Shown here piece after piece: positions 9,301-17,463 of a stretch of DNA of 40,362 bases. The DNA comes from Bacteroidia bacterium (GTDB lineage: Bacteria > Bacteroidota > Bacteroidia > AKYH767-A > OLB10). The position numbers and the translations under genes are program-made. The DNA is taken from NCBI GenBank assembly GCA_020847635.1, contig JADLBQ010000011.1:1-40362 (forward strand), given 5' to 3'. The notes under the pieces are model-generated. The model was not told where the DNA came from, did no database searches, and saw only the letters and a program-made list of their open reading frames with translations. Positions within the stretch are counted from its first letter, which is position 1. Every line of letters begins with the position of its first letter.

Positions 9301-9416
9301 CAGAACATGAAAAACAACTTTCAGAATATGCCGCTACACTTCAGCAGGCCGGATTTATAGTGGAAGGAAAGTATATCTATTATATCCCGACTCAAAAATT
9401 AATGAAGATCGAATAA
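6309..9416 (+). CDS. UvrD/Rep-type helicase-nuclease, AddA/RecB-like
   Basis: 1035 residues from the ATG at 6309. An upstream in-frame ATG at 6255 would overlap the ydcF-like gene and adds 18 residues before the conserved N-terminus. Superfamily 1A helicase motifs are complete: Walker A SAGSGKT (10-16), motif Ia AITFTNKATEEM, motif II VDEFQDTSEVQW (383-394), motif III VGDAKQSIYRWRGG, motif IV VNYRSS, motif V VLTIHKSKGLQFPVVI and motif VI LLYVAFTRAETRLYV. The C-terminus carries a RecB-type nuclease core with DYKTG (990-994) and a glutamine in EKQLSEYA. The layout is that of AddA or RecB, which resect double-strand breaks for recombination. AddA normally needs AddB, which is not next to it here. 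It may pair with a distant subunit or act alone. Confidence 0.88.
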   Translation: MSQLTIFRSSAGSGKTLTLVLYYLQIALKQPDSDNHILAITFTNKATEEMKSRLINTLAAIAAGNEQIMTGLLTELTRLEENEIRQRSSRLLKRILHSYAELSIMTIDSFFNRLIRPIARELGISVNREIELDYSRVIRDVKHRLFSDIGKDQETTNLMTEFISGKMDDKGTWKADKEIEKLILEIIQDYDGVYYREKKAITVEFIVRLKEIQHSFKNTLNSHSIQFHDFLNKNNIEVSDLYNKGRGPAGWFLKAAKGSLTKDDINESVKRACVSGDNWFNAKSKLRDQISEQTKQKLVSLLQDSVQFFSAHNQAYVSADAVLKLIYMAGLTDKLKQKLNQYRDEREILLLSDISRLVSESLTINDTEFIFEKAGSRYMHILVDEFQDTSEVQWKNLKPLVINSLASGGNVLIVGDAKQSIYRWRGGKAELLLSGIRQELKQFEKITVEKELTVNYRSSPGIVEFNNLFFSQISNLNNELLTSEPSMVPLVYQKEKIVQKVGKKDNYRGLVEVKLLKTDKQEATLEIRKQALAERMIESIRQSLEDGFSHRDIAILVRKGDDAALVTSKLFEKGIRNVISAESLLASQSDQVQLLVFAMKLIDEPDNEIARAGLLTQYFKNTNQYLCHDRVYAKIKDQKELMNELPAAFRQEWQILKFLPLVDLGEYLIRIFNIRSDVFVVRFQDALIEFTSKYNKGLAYFLEWWMENENKIKVSIPDKSDAIRVLTIHKSKGLQFPVVIIPFAEWSVTPQPGTSIRVLATQKPFDEYDSYFALTESKLKESYFEHSYQTEINMSVFDNINLLYVAFTRAETRLYVFSSKEQGRATNISSLITETLQHQEFQNKTRELENWSEFISGKREKYERIEQVKREDTLSQDNFISGEWRSRLAFALNKDLISSADSPSALQGLEFHKMMSEIITGADTGKVFQKFRIEQSIREQIIRLIDNCNEYEWFTGKFEVKTECPLLLTDGRILRPDRLMFSNNRVTILDYKTGTEKPEHEKQLSEYAATLQQAGFIVEGKYIYYIPTQKLMKIE

Positions 9417-9423
9417 ACCGGCA

Positions 9424-10659
9424 TTAAGCAACCCGCAGCCGTTTAATCCTGGATTTGTCAAGCTGACTGACAGCGTATTCAAGAGTTATTTTCAACCCTT
9501 TATTCTTTTTAACTGCCGGGATGTTATACATCTGTTCAAGCATAATTGATTCGCAGATTGATCTGAGACCACGGGCCCCGAGCTTGAATTCAATAGCTTT
9601 ATCAACAATAAAATCAAGCACTTCCTCATCAAATTCCAGGTGAATATCCTCCATTTCAAAAAGCTTGATATACTGTTCAATTAATGCATTTTTTGGTTCT
9701 GTCAGAATCTTTCGAAGGGCATCCCTGTCTAATGGATTAAGATGGGTGATGACAGGTAGCCTTCCGATAAGTTCGGGAATCAGTCCGTACGATTTTAAAT
9801 CAGCCGGTGATATGTATTGCATCAGATTCTCCATATCAACCTGTGATTCAGTAGCCGAAGTATAGCCGATTGTTTGACGCTGAACTCTTCGGGCAATTAT
9901 TTTTTCAATTCCGTCAAATGCACCTCCACATATAAACAGAATATTCTGTGTATTTACAGGAATCATTTTTTGTTCAGGATGTTTCCTGCCACCCTGGGGC
10001 GGAACATTGACTATGGTATTCTCAAGAATTTTGAGCAATCCCTGCTGCACTCCTTCTCCGGAAACATCACGGGTGATTGACGGATTGTCTCCTTTTCTGG
10101 CAATTTTATCAATTTCATCAATGTAAACAATTCCACGTTCAGCAGCAGCAACGTCATAATTGGCTGCCTGAAGCAATCGGGTCAGAACACTTTCAACATC
10201 TTCACCAACGTAACCGGCTTCTGTTAAAACCGTTGCATCCGCTATGCAGAATGGCACATTTAGCATTCTGGCGATTGTCCGGGCTAACAAGGTTTTACCG
10301 GTACCGGTCTGGCCAACCATGATAATATTTGATTTCTCAATTTCGATTGAGTCATCCTTTTTCGAAAGATGGATCAGCCTTTTATAATGGTTATACACAG
10401 CCACACTGATAATTTTCTTTGCCTCTTCCTGACCTATAACATATTTGTCTAAAAATGCTTTGATTTCCGGAGGATGAAGCAGGGTGAGATTCCGGGCTAA
10501 TGACTTTCTGAACTGATCTGACAGTTCTTCATCTACAATAGTCTGAGCCTGCTTAATACAGGAATCACATATATGAGCATTTATGCCGGCAACCAGTACC
10601 TGAGTGGTACTCTTGTCTTTACCGCAGAAGGAGCAATGGATTTCGTTTTTAGCTTTCAT
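9424..10659 (-). CDS. clpX: ATP-dependent Clp protease ATP-binding subunit ClpX
   Basis: 411 residues, the usual ClpX length. The N-terminal zinc-binding domain has C9-x2-C12 and C31-x2-C34. Walker A is GQTGTGKT (115-122), Walker B ends IDEID (179-183), and the pore loop is GYVGED (148-153). The ClpP-docking loop reads IGY (263-265) rather than the IGF of E. coli; from memory this is usual in Bacteroidota. The sensor and C-terminal D2 regions are present ([19 protein letters not shown]). ClpX unfolds tagged or damaged proteins and feeds them into ClpP. It lies 23 nt downstream of clpP on the same strand, so the two are co-transcribed. The product is a cytoplasmic hexamer. Confidence 0.98.
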   Translation of the reverse strand: MKAKNEIHCSFCGKDKSTTQVLVAGINAHICDSCIKQAQTIVDEELSDQFRKSLARNLTLLHPPEIKAFLDKYVIGQEEAKKIISVAVYNHYKRLIHLSKKDDSIEIEKSNIIMVGQTGTGKTLLARTIARMLNVPFCIADATVLTEAGYVGEDVESVLTRLLQAANYDVAAAERGIVYIDEIDKIARKGDNPSITRDVSGEGVQQGLLKILENTIVNVPPQGGRKHPEQKMIPVNTQNILFICGGAFDGIEKIIARRVQRQTIGYTSATESQVDMENLMQYISPADLKSYGLIPELIGRLPVITHLNPLDRDALRKILTEPKNALIEQYIKLFEMEDIHLEFDEEVLDFIVDKAIEFKLGARGLRSICESIMLEQMYNIPAVKKNKGLKITLEYAVSQLDKSRIKRLRVA

Positions 10660-10682
10660 AGCTTTGTTAACATAACTAACGC

Positions 10683-11369
10683 TTACTGAGAAGTTTTGTT
10701 ACGGGAAAGTACTTCATCAATCATTCCGTATTCCTTAGCTTCAGTGGCAGTCATCCAGTAATCACGGTCCGAATCTTTATATACCGTGTCGTAATCTTTG
10801 CCTGAATGGAGGGCAATAATCTCGTATAATTCCTTTTTCAATTTTATGATTTCACGAGCTGTGATTTCAATATCTGAAGCCTGACCTTCAGCTCCCCCCA
10901 TTGGCTGGTGAATCATCACTCTTGAATGAGGTAGTCCGGTTCTTTTTCCTTTGCTTCCGGCACATAGTAAGACAGCAGCCATAGAAGCCGCCATTCCGGT
11001 ACAAATGGTTGATATATCAGGGTTAATATATTGCATTGTATCGTAAATCCCCAGGCCGGCATACACCGATCCTCCGGGGCTGTTTATATAAATCTGGATG
11101 TCTTTTTTAGCATCGGCCGATTCGAGGTAAAGAAGCTGTGCCTGGATTACATTGGCAACATAATCATTAATTGGAACACCCATGAAGATAATCCGGTCCA
11201 TCATTAACCTCGAAAATACGTCCATACTGGCAACATTCAGCTGCCGTTCTTCAATAATGGTAGGTGAAATATAATTTGCATTTACTGCACTGATCACATT
11301 GTGAAGTGTTGCACTGCCGATGCCTCTGTCTTTAATGGCATAACGTAAAAAATCTTTGTCGGAGTTCAT
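10683..11369 (-). CDS. clpP: ATP-dependent Clp protease proteolytic subunit ClpP
   Basis: 228 residues. The serine-protease triad is visible: S129 in [12 protein letters not shown]154 in VMIHQPMGG, and probably D203 in [11 protein letters not shown]. Other ClpP hallmarks are [21 protein letters not shown] and [11 protein letters not shown]. Compared with the E. coli enzyme there is an N-terminal extension of about 30 residues before the conserved [10 protein letters not shown]; from memory similar extensions occur in other Bacteroidota. ClpP forms the 14-subunit proteolytic chamber used by ClpX. It sits between tig and clpX, a classic order, with a 131 nt gap after tig that may hold its own weak promoter. 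Confidence 0.97.
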   Translation of the reverse strand: MNSDKDFLRYAIKDRGIGSATLHNVISAVNANYISPTIIEERQLNVASMDVFSRLMMDRIIFMGVPINDYVANVIQAQLLYLESADAKKDIQIYINSPGGSVYAGLGIYDTMQYINPDISTICTGMAASMAAVLLCAGSKGKRTGLPHSRVMIHQPMGGAEGQASDIEITAREIIKLKKELYEIIALHSGKDYDTVYKDSDRDYWMTATEAKEYGMIDEVLSRNKTSQ

Positions 11370-11500
11370 AAATTAGGAAGTGTTTTTTTAATTTGTAAAA
11401 CTAACTTGGTGTTTTGCGGACGAATATCTGTAAAAATAAGAATGACCTTCAGAGCTAGTGGATTTAACTTCTCATCACAGCTGTGTTAATCATTATTAGA

Positions 11501-12862
11501 TTAATGGTGGTGGTTCTTAACAATCTCAATAAACTCATCCAGAGTAACCTGCTTCTCCTTCTTCTTAACCTGTTCTGAAAGATTATTGAATACTTTTCTT
11601 TCCAAAATATTATTAGCTGCTTCTGTTCGCATTTTTTCATCCTTGATATAACGGGCTGCCATATCATCAATGCGATGAGGGTCGAAAGTAGAAATTCCGT
11701 ATTGACTCAACATTCGCATCACGTAATGTCTGCCATAATTCAGCAGTTCTTCTTCCTTGACATCCAGCTTAAATTCCTCAACCAGCTTATTCCGGATCAA
11801 TGTCCATTTCATATCATAAGCGTAATGTTTAAAGTTTTTATCAATCTCTTCAGTTGAAATAGGTTTTTCTGAAGAAGCTGAAATCCATTTTTTTAAGAAT
11901 GCTTCGGGCAGGGATATCCCGGTTTCTTCAACCAGTACATCTTTTATATCATGATGCAATTTGTGCTCAGACTCAGATTTATACTCATTGGCAATTTCCT
12001 CTTCAACTTTCTTTTTCAATGCTTCAACATCGGTAACCACATCCTTACCATAGACCTTGTTGAAAAGAGCTTGATTAAGATCGGCAGGGATAGTTTTCTC
12101 AATCATTGAAATTTCTGTTTCATACCACTGGCCATGCTCTTCTACTTCTTCAGCTTTGATGTTTAAAAGAGCTGAGATACCTGTCTTGGAACCTGTTGCT
12201 CGTTCAAGATTCAGAGGCTTTTTGTCAGCAATTTTCATTAAGCTGATTTCAGCAATAATTTTTTCATCCTTCAGATCTGTTAATTTAAACCAGGACGAAG
12301 TAGTGAATGCATTTTCCGGAATCACTCCATCTTCAGAACATGCCGTAAACCGGGCTTTTATATAGCAATCGTTGTCAATTGACTGAGGATGGGTAATCTC
12401 GCCATGCCTCATTTTCATATCTTCTATAGCTTTTTCAACCTCGGCTGAACCAACTTTTATGGAATAAGATTCCACTTCTTTTGAGGGGGATATATTAACT
12501 GTGAAGTCAGGCCGGATTCCGATCTCGAAAGCAAACTTAAAATCACCGGGTTGTTCAAAATTGTTAGTTGCATTTTCAGAGTCTACCGGTAAAGGTTGTC
12601 CGAAAATTTCAATTTTATTATCTTCAAAATATTTGTAAAGCGAGTCGGTAACCAGTTTGTTGATTTCATCAGTCAAAATAGCTCTTCCATACCTGTTTCT
12701 AACAATTGTTTCAGGCACATGCCCCTGTCTGAATCCTTTAATCTGGATAGTACGGGCTGTTTTCTTTATTTCTTTATTGACAAGCGAAGTATAATCTTCA
12801 GGCTTCAATTCTATACGGATAATGTCGGTATTATCAGCAATAGTTTCTTTGGTAATATTCAT
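11501..12862 (-). CDS. tig: Trigger factor, ribosome-bound chaperone
   Basis: 453 residues from the ATG at 12862. A longer frame exists, but its extra residues are the reverse reading of the upstream tRNA, so I reject it. The N-terminal ribosome-docking signature is GFRQGHVP (43-50), followed by ETIVRNRYG. A middle region sits where the FKBP-like PPIase domain belongs but shows little of the canonical FKBP pattern. The C-terminal helical arms are rich in charged residues, and the protein ends in a histidine run (KNHHH). Trigger factor binds near the ribosome exit tunnel and shields nascent chains. The gene precedes clpP and clpX. Its leader after tRNA-Leu is only 15 nt and has no Shine-Dalgarno sequence, so tig mRNA is probably made by processing of a tRNA-tig transcript. 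Confidence 0.94.
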   Translation of the reverse strand: MNITKETIADNTDIIRIELKPEDYTSLVNKEIKKTARTIQIKGFRQGHVPETIVRNRYGRAILTDEINKLVTDSLYKYFEDNKIEIFGQPLPVDSENATNNFEQPGDFKFAFEIGIRPDFTVNISPSKEVESYSIKVGSAEVEKAIEDMKMRHGEITHPQSIDNDCYIKARFTACSEDGVIPENAFTTSSWFKLTDLKDEKIIAEISLMKIADKKPLNLERATGSKTGISALLNIKAEEVEEHGQWYETEISMIEKTIPADLNQALFNKVYGKDVVTDVEALKKKVEEEIANEYKSESEHKLHHDIKDVLVEETGISLPEAFLKKWISASSEKPISTEEIDKNFKHYAYDMKWTLIRNKLVEEFKLDVKEEELLNYGRHYVMRMLSQYGISTFDPHRIDDMAARYIKDEKMRTEAANNILERKVFNNLSEQVKKKEKQVTLDEFIEIVKNHHH

Positions 12863-12877
12863 TGTCAAGTTATTATG

Positions 12878-12959
12878 TGCGGGTGGAGGGACTCGAACCC
12901 CCATGCCGTTAAGCGCCAGATCCTAAGTCTGGTGCGTCTGCCAATTTCGCCACACCCGC
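12878..12959 (-). tRNA. tRNA-Leu (anticodon UAG)
   Basis: An 82-nt class II tRNA on the minus strand. The acceptor stem pairs GCGGGTG at the 5' end with CACCCGC at the 3' end, plus discriminator A at 12878; CCA is not encoded. The anticodon stem CCAGA/TCTGG closes the loop CTTAGGA, giving anticodon TAG (12923-12925), which reads CUA leucine codons. The T arm has the usual GGTTCGAGTCC. The variable arm is long, as in leucine tRNAs. It lies 15 nt upstream of tig on the same strand. Confidence 0.97.
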
Positions 12960-12984
12960 AGCGTAGTATTTTGGAAAAGGAGGG

Positions 12985-12992
12985 CAAATGTA
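12985..12992 (-). promoter_or_regulatory. Putative promoter of tRNA-Leu and tig (TACATTTG)
   Basis: TACATTTG on the minus strand is a perfect TAnnTTTG box, 25 nt before the tRNA 5' end. No exact TTG is seen about 19 nt further upstream, only a T-rich stretch. It is the only good box before tig, since the tRNA-tig gap is just 15 nt. Confidence 0.55.
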
Positions 12993-13056
12993 GCTTTCTG
13001 ATTTGTAAAAAGACAGTGCTTGTTAAGGTTACAGGCTTTATTCTAACTGTCTGGCA

Positions 13057-13836
13057 TCAGAATCTGACCTTAAAATGTTGCTTGGTTAAGCCTTTTCTAA
13101 AAAAGACAATCCCAAACATAAACACATCAATGGTTGAAGTAACACCTGGATGGTCTTTTATTTCAGTCCAGGCTTTTTTCATACCTGCAGACCAATAAAT
13201 ATCATCAAAAATAATGACTGTATGCTCTTCAGTTATGCTCAGAAACTCATTAAAATAACGTAAAGTAGCTTCATATTGATGGTTTCCATCCAAGAAGATA
13301 AAATCCGGTTTTGAATTGCTAAGCTCAGTTGGAAGTAATTCATCAAAGTTTCCTGTGTGTAATATGATGTTATTAAACCCACAGTGAACAAAATTTTTTT
13401 TTGCAATGGCAGCTGTATTCGGACAACCTTCGATGGTTATTAGCCTTCCTGCCGGAATTGCAGATGCCAGATACATACTGCTGTAGCCAAAAGAAGTACC
13501 CAACTCTAATATTGTTTTGGGGCTGAAGTAATGTGCAAGCCGGTAAAGCAGCCTTGCATATTTAAGCGGTTTGGATGAATGACGGGCAATGGATGAAACA
13601 GTTCGCTGATAGTGCCGGTTGCCTGAATAGGCAGTTCCAAGATCAGTAACTTCAATCATTGTTGAATTTTTCAGATTTCCGGATTTACAATCAATAATTA
13701 ATGGTTCATCCTTTATAGTAAGCTTCTTTCGTATAGATTGATTGACAATATCATAAATAAATGGTGGGTGAATGCTGTATTGACTAACTGCATTTCTGCG
13801 GTAAGCCAGATAATCCATAATAAATGAATAGTTCAT
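13057..13836 (-). CDS. Class I SAM-dependent methyltransferase (O-methyltransferase-like)
   Basis: 259 residues from the ATG at 13836; a second in-frame ATG at 13818 is also possible. The Rossmann methyltransferase core is clear: motif I ILELGTSFGYSSMYLA, an acidic ribose-binding residue in ITIEGCP, a following AIAKKNF helix, and DFIFLDGNHQYEATLRYF and VIIFDDIYWSAGMKKAW. These last two segments match caffeoyl-CoA-type O-methyltransferases, where DGxH and DD bind a metal. The N-terminal segment IHPPFIYDIVNQSI is common in Bacteroidota homologues. The substrate is unknown. A perfect TAGGTTTG box sits only 5 nt before the first ATG, which predicts a 2-nt leader or use of the second ATG. There is no signal peptide, so it is cytoplasmic. 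Confidence 0.82.
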   Translation of the reverse strand: MNYSFIMDYLAYRRNAVSQYSIHPPFIYDIVNQSIRKKLTIKDEPLIIDCKSGNLKNSTMIEVTDLGTAYSGNRHYQRTVSSIARHSSKPLKYARLLYRLAHYFSPKTILELGTSFGYSSMYLASAIPAGRLITIEGCPNTAAIAKKNFVHCGFNNIILHTGNFDELLPTELSNSKPDFIFLDGNHQYEATLRYFNEFLSITEEHTVIIFDDIYWSAGMKKAWTEIKDHPGVTSTIDVFMFGIVFFRKGLTKQHFKVRF

Positions 13837-13841
13837 TACAG

Positions 13842-13849
13842 CAAACCTA
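13842..13849 (-). promoter_or_regulatory. Putative promoter of the methyltransferase gene (TAGGTTTG)
   Basis: TAGGTTTG on the minus strand, a perfect TAnnTTTG match, ending 5 nt before the ATG at 13836. Transcription would begin about 2 nt before that ATG. Confidence 0.5.
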
Positions 13850-13904
13850 ACATAAATTGTGTTTAAAAAATGAAATAGCAGGTTGGTGAACTGGGGTATA
13901 ATCT

Positions 13905-13912
13905 TAACTTTA
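13905..13912 (+). promoter_or_regulatory. Putative promoter of the PhoD-like gene (TAACTTTA)
   Basis: TAACTTTA is one base off TAnnTTTG. A TTG at 13883-13885 gives a 19-nt spacer, identical to the rRNA promoters. The ATG at 13937 lies 24 nt downstream. Confidence 0.5.
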
Positions 13913-13936
13913 CACGCATTTTAACCCGAAGTATAA

Positions 13937-15496
13937 ATGAAACCTGTTTTAAGAATCACCACAGTTGCAATGGTTTTAATTTCCAAAAGTTTTCTTCTGA
14001 CAGCACAGCCGTTTCCAGTGTTTTTCTGGTCAGGGGCATTAACATCAGAATCAATTAAGGTGAATGTTAAGATATCGGAGCCCTGCCAGCAGATCCGGCT
14101 TGTTTTAAGTAATGATCCGTTATTTTCTTATCCGCAGTTCTCTGAAAACTATTCGGTTGATTCAAGTACAAATCTGATGCTGTCAATGAAGGTAGATGGA
14201 CTTCAACCAAATTCTAAATATTATTATGCCTTTGAAATAAACTCTGAAATCAATAAGGGGCCCGATAAAACAGGTAGTTTTACCACACCGTTAGTTGGCC
14301 CGTTCAGTTTTAAATTTACTTTTAATTCCTGTATCGGGAATGCTTCTCATAATTATAGCAATATGATGAAGTTGCGAAAGCCGCTTTTTTGGATTTGCAG
14401 CGGAGACCTTCATTATAAAAATCCAAACTCTACAGATGTAAATGTGCATCGTGAGAAATATGAAGGTCCAGTTTTGGCTCGGGAGCCCCTTAAAGGTTTC
14501 CTGCGGAGTACTCCAGCAGTTTATACCTGGGACGATCATGATTATTGCGGTAATGACAGTGATAGTCTTTCAGCAGGAAAGGAGAGTGCCAGGCAGGCTT
14601 ATAGGGAGTATGTTCCGCATTATGATTTACCGGATGCAGCAGGTCCGATCTATCAGTCATTTACCATCGGCCGGGTTCATTTTATTGTTACAGATCTGCG
14701 AAGCACGAAGTCACCAGCAGCCCTGATGTCACCAAAACAACATGAGTGGATGAGAAAGGAATTACTTTATTCAAGAGATCAGAAGATGATGGCAGTCTGG
14801 GTAAGTTCTATGCCCTGGTATCCGCCTGTTCATTATGAGAATTGGGGAGCCTATCCGGCCGAACGCAGATCAATTGCAAATTTCCTTTGTGATAATCAAA
14901 TCAGGAATCTGATGATTCTTACCGGTGATGCTCACATGCTGGCAATTGATGATGGTGCCAATGGAGATTTTACGACAGGTCATAACAGTCCGTATAGATA
15001 CCCGGTCTTTAATGCCAGTGCTGTGGCTAAGAGTGGTGCTCATAAAGGTGGAGTTTATAATCATGGAAGCTATTTGAATCCCAATATTTATGTCGGTCAG
15101 TACGGGCTGGTTCGGGTTTTTGATAATGGAGGTGACACCATTTGTTTTTCGTTAGAAGGTTACCGCACGGACACAATCGGATCGTATGATTCGTTGCTTG
15201 TCAATTATACTTTCTGCAGGTCGTTCAGCCAGGTCATAAATGAACCGGTTAATGATATTTTTATTTCACCCAATCCGGCTGAGAGTGAAGTTAATATCCT
15301 ACTTGCTGAAGCTTCTGCTTCGGTTGAGGTAACACTGACTGATTTAAGAGGAAGAAAAGTGTTTAAGAATACTTTGTTTGGCTTTAAATCACAAAAGGTT
15401 TATACCGTACAACTTCCTTCAACCATTAAGGGTAATTATATTCTGACAATTTTTTCAAACAATATGACCTATCACAAACGGCTGATTGTTAACTGA
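13937..15496 (+). CDS. PhoD-like metallophosphatase with C-terminal T9SS sorting domain
   Basis: 519 residues. Parts in order: an N-terminal signal peptide (about 1-24, ending TAQ); a fibronectin-like PhoD N-terminal domain (about 30-115, with GLQPNSKYYYAFEI); a PhoD-type metallophosphatase core (about 118-425); and a T9SS type A sorting domain (about 443-519, starting ISPNPAESEVNILL and ending HKRLIVN). Metal-binding motifs are CSGDLHY, YTWDDHDYCGND, FIVTDLRS and ILTGDAHM. PhoD enzymes hydrolyse phosphodiesters and monoesters outside the cytoplasm, often under phosphate limitation. Classical PhoD goes through Tat, but here the C-terminal domain predicts outer-membrane passage by type IX secretion and surface anchoring or release. 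The gene ends 3 nt from the convergent dnaG stop. Substrate specificity is not known. Confidence 0.88.
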   Translation: MKPVLRITTVAMVLISKSFLLTAQPFPVFFWSGALTSESIKVNVKISEPCQQIRLVLSNDPLFSYPQFSENYSVDSSTNLMLSMKVDGLQPNSKYYYAFEINSEINKGPDKTGSFTTPLVGPFSFKFTFNSCIGNASHNYSNMMKLRKPLFWICSGDLHYKNPNSTDVNVHREKYEGPVLAREPLKGFLRSTPAVYTWDDHDYCGNDSDSLSAGKESARQAYREYVPHYDLPDAAGPIYQSFTIGRVHFIVTDLRSTKSPAALMSPKQHEWMRKELLYSRDQKMMAVWVSSMPWYPPVHYENWGAYPAERRSIANFLCDNQIRNLMILTGDAHMLAIDDGANGDFTTGHNSPYRYPVFNASAVAKSGAHKGGVYNHGSYLNPNIYVGQYGLVRVFDNGGDTICFSLEGYRTDTIGSYDSLLVNYTFCRSFSQVINEPVNDIFISPNPAESEVNILLAEASASVEVTLTDLRGRKVFKNTLFGFKSQKVYTVQLPSTIKGNYILTIFSNNMTYHKRLIVN

Positions 15497-15499
15497 TCG

Positions 15500-17455
15500 T
15501 TATTTAAGAATAACAATACCAAGTGATTTTGTCAGTTCAAGTTTAGTTTCTTCAAGTGATTGCCTCTCCGCTAGGAGATCAGTAATATCCTTTTCATTCG
15601 AGATAGCCTGCCTGATCTGATCATTATTTTCTTTAATCCGCATGATGAGTTTTCGAATCTTAAAGGCAACAATCGTACGGATGACCTGGTTGGCCAAAAC
15701 ATCGGTTTCAGTTCTGACATAAACTCCGGTTCGCTCCCAGTCATGCAGCTGATACCGGTCGGTCATTAATTCGGCAGCTAACTGTCGGATTTCAATGTCT
15801 TCATGACCGCTAAAGAGAGCTGCGTTAAATGCAGTTCCCTGTTCAAAAATAAGAGTAAACATTTTATGGAGTATAGGATCGTCAAATCTGAACTCCTCCG
15901 GATGGAGTTGTGAAAACATATAGTCTCCAATCGAACCTTCAAAAGACTGACTTTCCTGCCCGTTATCATAGCGGACGGAAACAGGATGATCAAAATAATT
16001 AAGGAGCAACCGGATGATTTCTTTTTCCTGCTGTGTTGAATCGGCTATTTCTAATGACTGGATATCATGGTTGAATTTTGAGGGGGACTCAGATTCTGAT
16101 TCAGAAGTTAAATGACTGGTTACGTTTTTGTCAATTTGCCTTCTTAAGTTCTTGTTGATCTCAAAAATCAGGGTCTGTTCGCTCACCTGAAGTATGGAAG
16201 AACATTGCCTGATATAGGTTTCACGGACAATAGCATCCGGAATTTTTGAAATACTTTCAACTACCTCCCTGATAAGTCCGGCACGGGCTAACGGATCAGT
16301 TGAAGAACCCTTGAGAAGCAGCCCGGTTTTAAATGTAATAAAATCTTTTTTGTGAGTTTTAATGTAGTCAATAATCTCAGAGTGACTATGATTTTTTGCA
16401 AATGAGTCAGGGTCTTCACCTTGAGGGAGTAAGACTACTCTTACATTCATTCCCTGTTCCAGTATCATATCAATTCCGCGAAGCGAAGCTTTAATACCCG
16501 CCTCATCTCCGTCATAAAGAATGGTTACATTGCTGGTATATCGGGCAATTAGCCGGATTTGATCGGTAGTAAGGGATGTACCGCTGGAAGCAACCACATT
16601 CTCAATTCCATTCTGGAAAAGTGAGATTACATCCGTATAGCCTTCGGCCAGGTAACATTCATCATTTTCAATGATCTGTTTCTTGGCAAAATAGATCCCA
16701 TAAAGAATTTTGCTTTTATGATAAATTTCTGTTTCAGGCGAGTTAAGGTATTTAGGTGATTTTTGATCCTGTGCAAGCAGCCGTGCACCAAATGCAATTA
16801 CTTTCCCACTCAGATTATGAATCGGGAATATAACCCGGTTTCTGAACCGGTCAAATAGCCGGTTATCCTTTCCTTCACCAGTTTCCTTTTCAATCAGTAA
16901 TCCTGCTTTAATTAAGAATTCTTCACTGTAACCTTTTAACCGTGCTGACTCAAGTAAGGCACTCCAGCTGTCAGGCGCCATCCCCAGTTGAAATTTTTCA
17001 ATTGTCTGACTAGTAAACCCGCGTTCGTGAAAATAAGTCATTCCGACAGATCTCCCCTCATCTGTTGTGGTTAAATAAGAACTGAAAAACTTACGTGCAA
17101 AATCATTTATTATAAACAAACTCTCACGTTCCAGTTCCATTTCTTTTCCTTCCGGTTCATGGTTGGATTGTTCAATTACTATATTGTATTTTTCAGCTAG
17201 GAAACCGAGTGCTTCCGGAAAGCTGTAATGTTCATGCTCCATCAGGAAGGTTACTGCATTACCAGCTTTCCCGCAGCCAAAGCATTTAAAAATATTTTTT
17301 GACGGAGAAACATAAAAGGAAGGAGTCTTTTCATTATGAAAAGGGCAGAGCCCAATCAGATTAGCGCCTCTTTTTTTTAAGGTTACAAACTCGCCTATCA
17401 CTTCTTCAATCCGTGCAGAATTGAGAATTTGTGAAATACTGTCTTTTGAAATCAT
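15500..17455 (-). CDS. dnaG: DNA primase DnaG
   Basis: 651 residues, normal for bacterial primase. The N-terminal zinc-binding domain is C37-x2-H40-x17-C58-x2-C61. The catalytic TOPRIM domain has the acidic EGYTDVI (271-277) and LYDGDEAG (313-320), and the RNA-polymerase-like subdomain has the basic FDRFRNRVIFPIHN. The C-terminal helicase-interaction region is less conserved, ending in long helices. DnaG makes the RNA primers for lagging-strand synthesis with DnaB. The gene starts 8 nt after the alpha/beta-hydrolase-like gene, so the two are likely one transcript from the promoter at 18473. The dnaG-rpoD link common in other phyla is absent here. Confidence 0.97.
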   Translation of the reverse strand: MISKDSISQILNSARIEEVIGEFVTLKKRGANLIGLCPFHNEKTPSFYVSPSKNIFKCFGCGKAGNAVTFLMEHEHYSFPEALGFLAEKYNIVIEQSNHEPEGKEMELERESLFIINDFARKFFSSYLTTTDEGRSVGMTYFHERGFTSQTIEKFQLGMAPDSWSALLESARLKGYSEEFLIKAGLLIEKETGEGKDNRLFDRFRNRVIFPIHNLSGKVIAFGARLLAQDQKSPKYLNSPETEIYHKSKILYGIYFAKKQIIENDECYLAEGYTDVISLFQNGIENVVASSGTSLTTDQIRLIARYTSNVTILYDGDEAGIKASLRGIDMILEQGMNVRVVLLPQGEDPDSFAKNHSHSEIIDYIKTHKKDFITFKTGLLLKGSSTDPLARAGLIREVVESISKIPDAIVRETYIRQCSSILQVSEQTLIFEINKNLRRQIDKNVTSHLTSESESESPSKFNHDIQSLEIADSTQQEKEIIRLLLNYFDHPVSVRYDNGQESQSFEGSIGDYMFSQLHPEEFRFDDPILHKMFTLIFEQGTAFNAALFSGHEDIEIRQLAAELMTDRYQLHDWERTGVYVRTETDVLANQVIRTIVAFKIRKLIMRIKENNDQIRQAISNEKDITDLLAERQSLEETKLELTKSLGIVILK

Positions 17456-17463
17456 ATAACCTG

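Noticed and set aside
11464-11670. 68-codon minus frame at the end of tig
   Set aside because: It overlaps the tig C-terminus in another frame, and its Arg/Leu-rich composition is typical of a shadow frame.
12863-12904. N-terminal extension of trigger factor
   Set aside because: The extra residues are the translation of the tRNA-Leu 3' end. The ATG at 12862 matches the family start.
12596-13198. 200-codon + strand frame across tig, the tRNA and the methyltransferase end
   Set aside because: It runs through a tRNA on the other strand and two well-identified genes; this is an antisense shadow.
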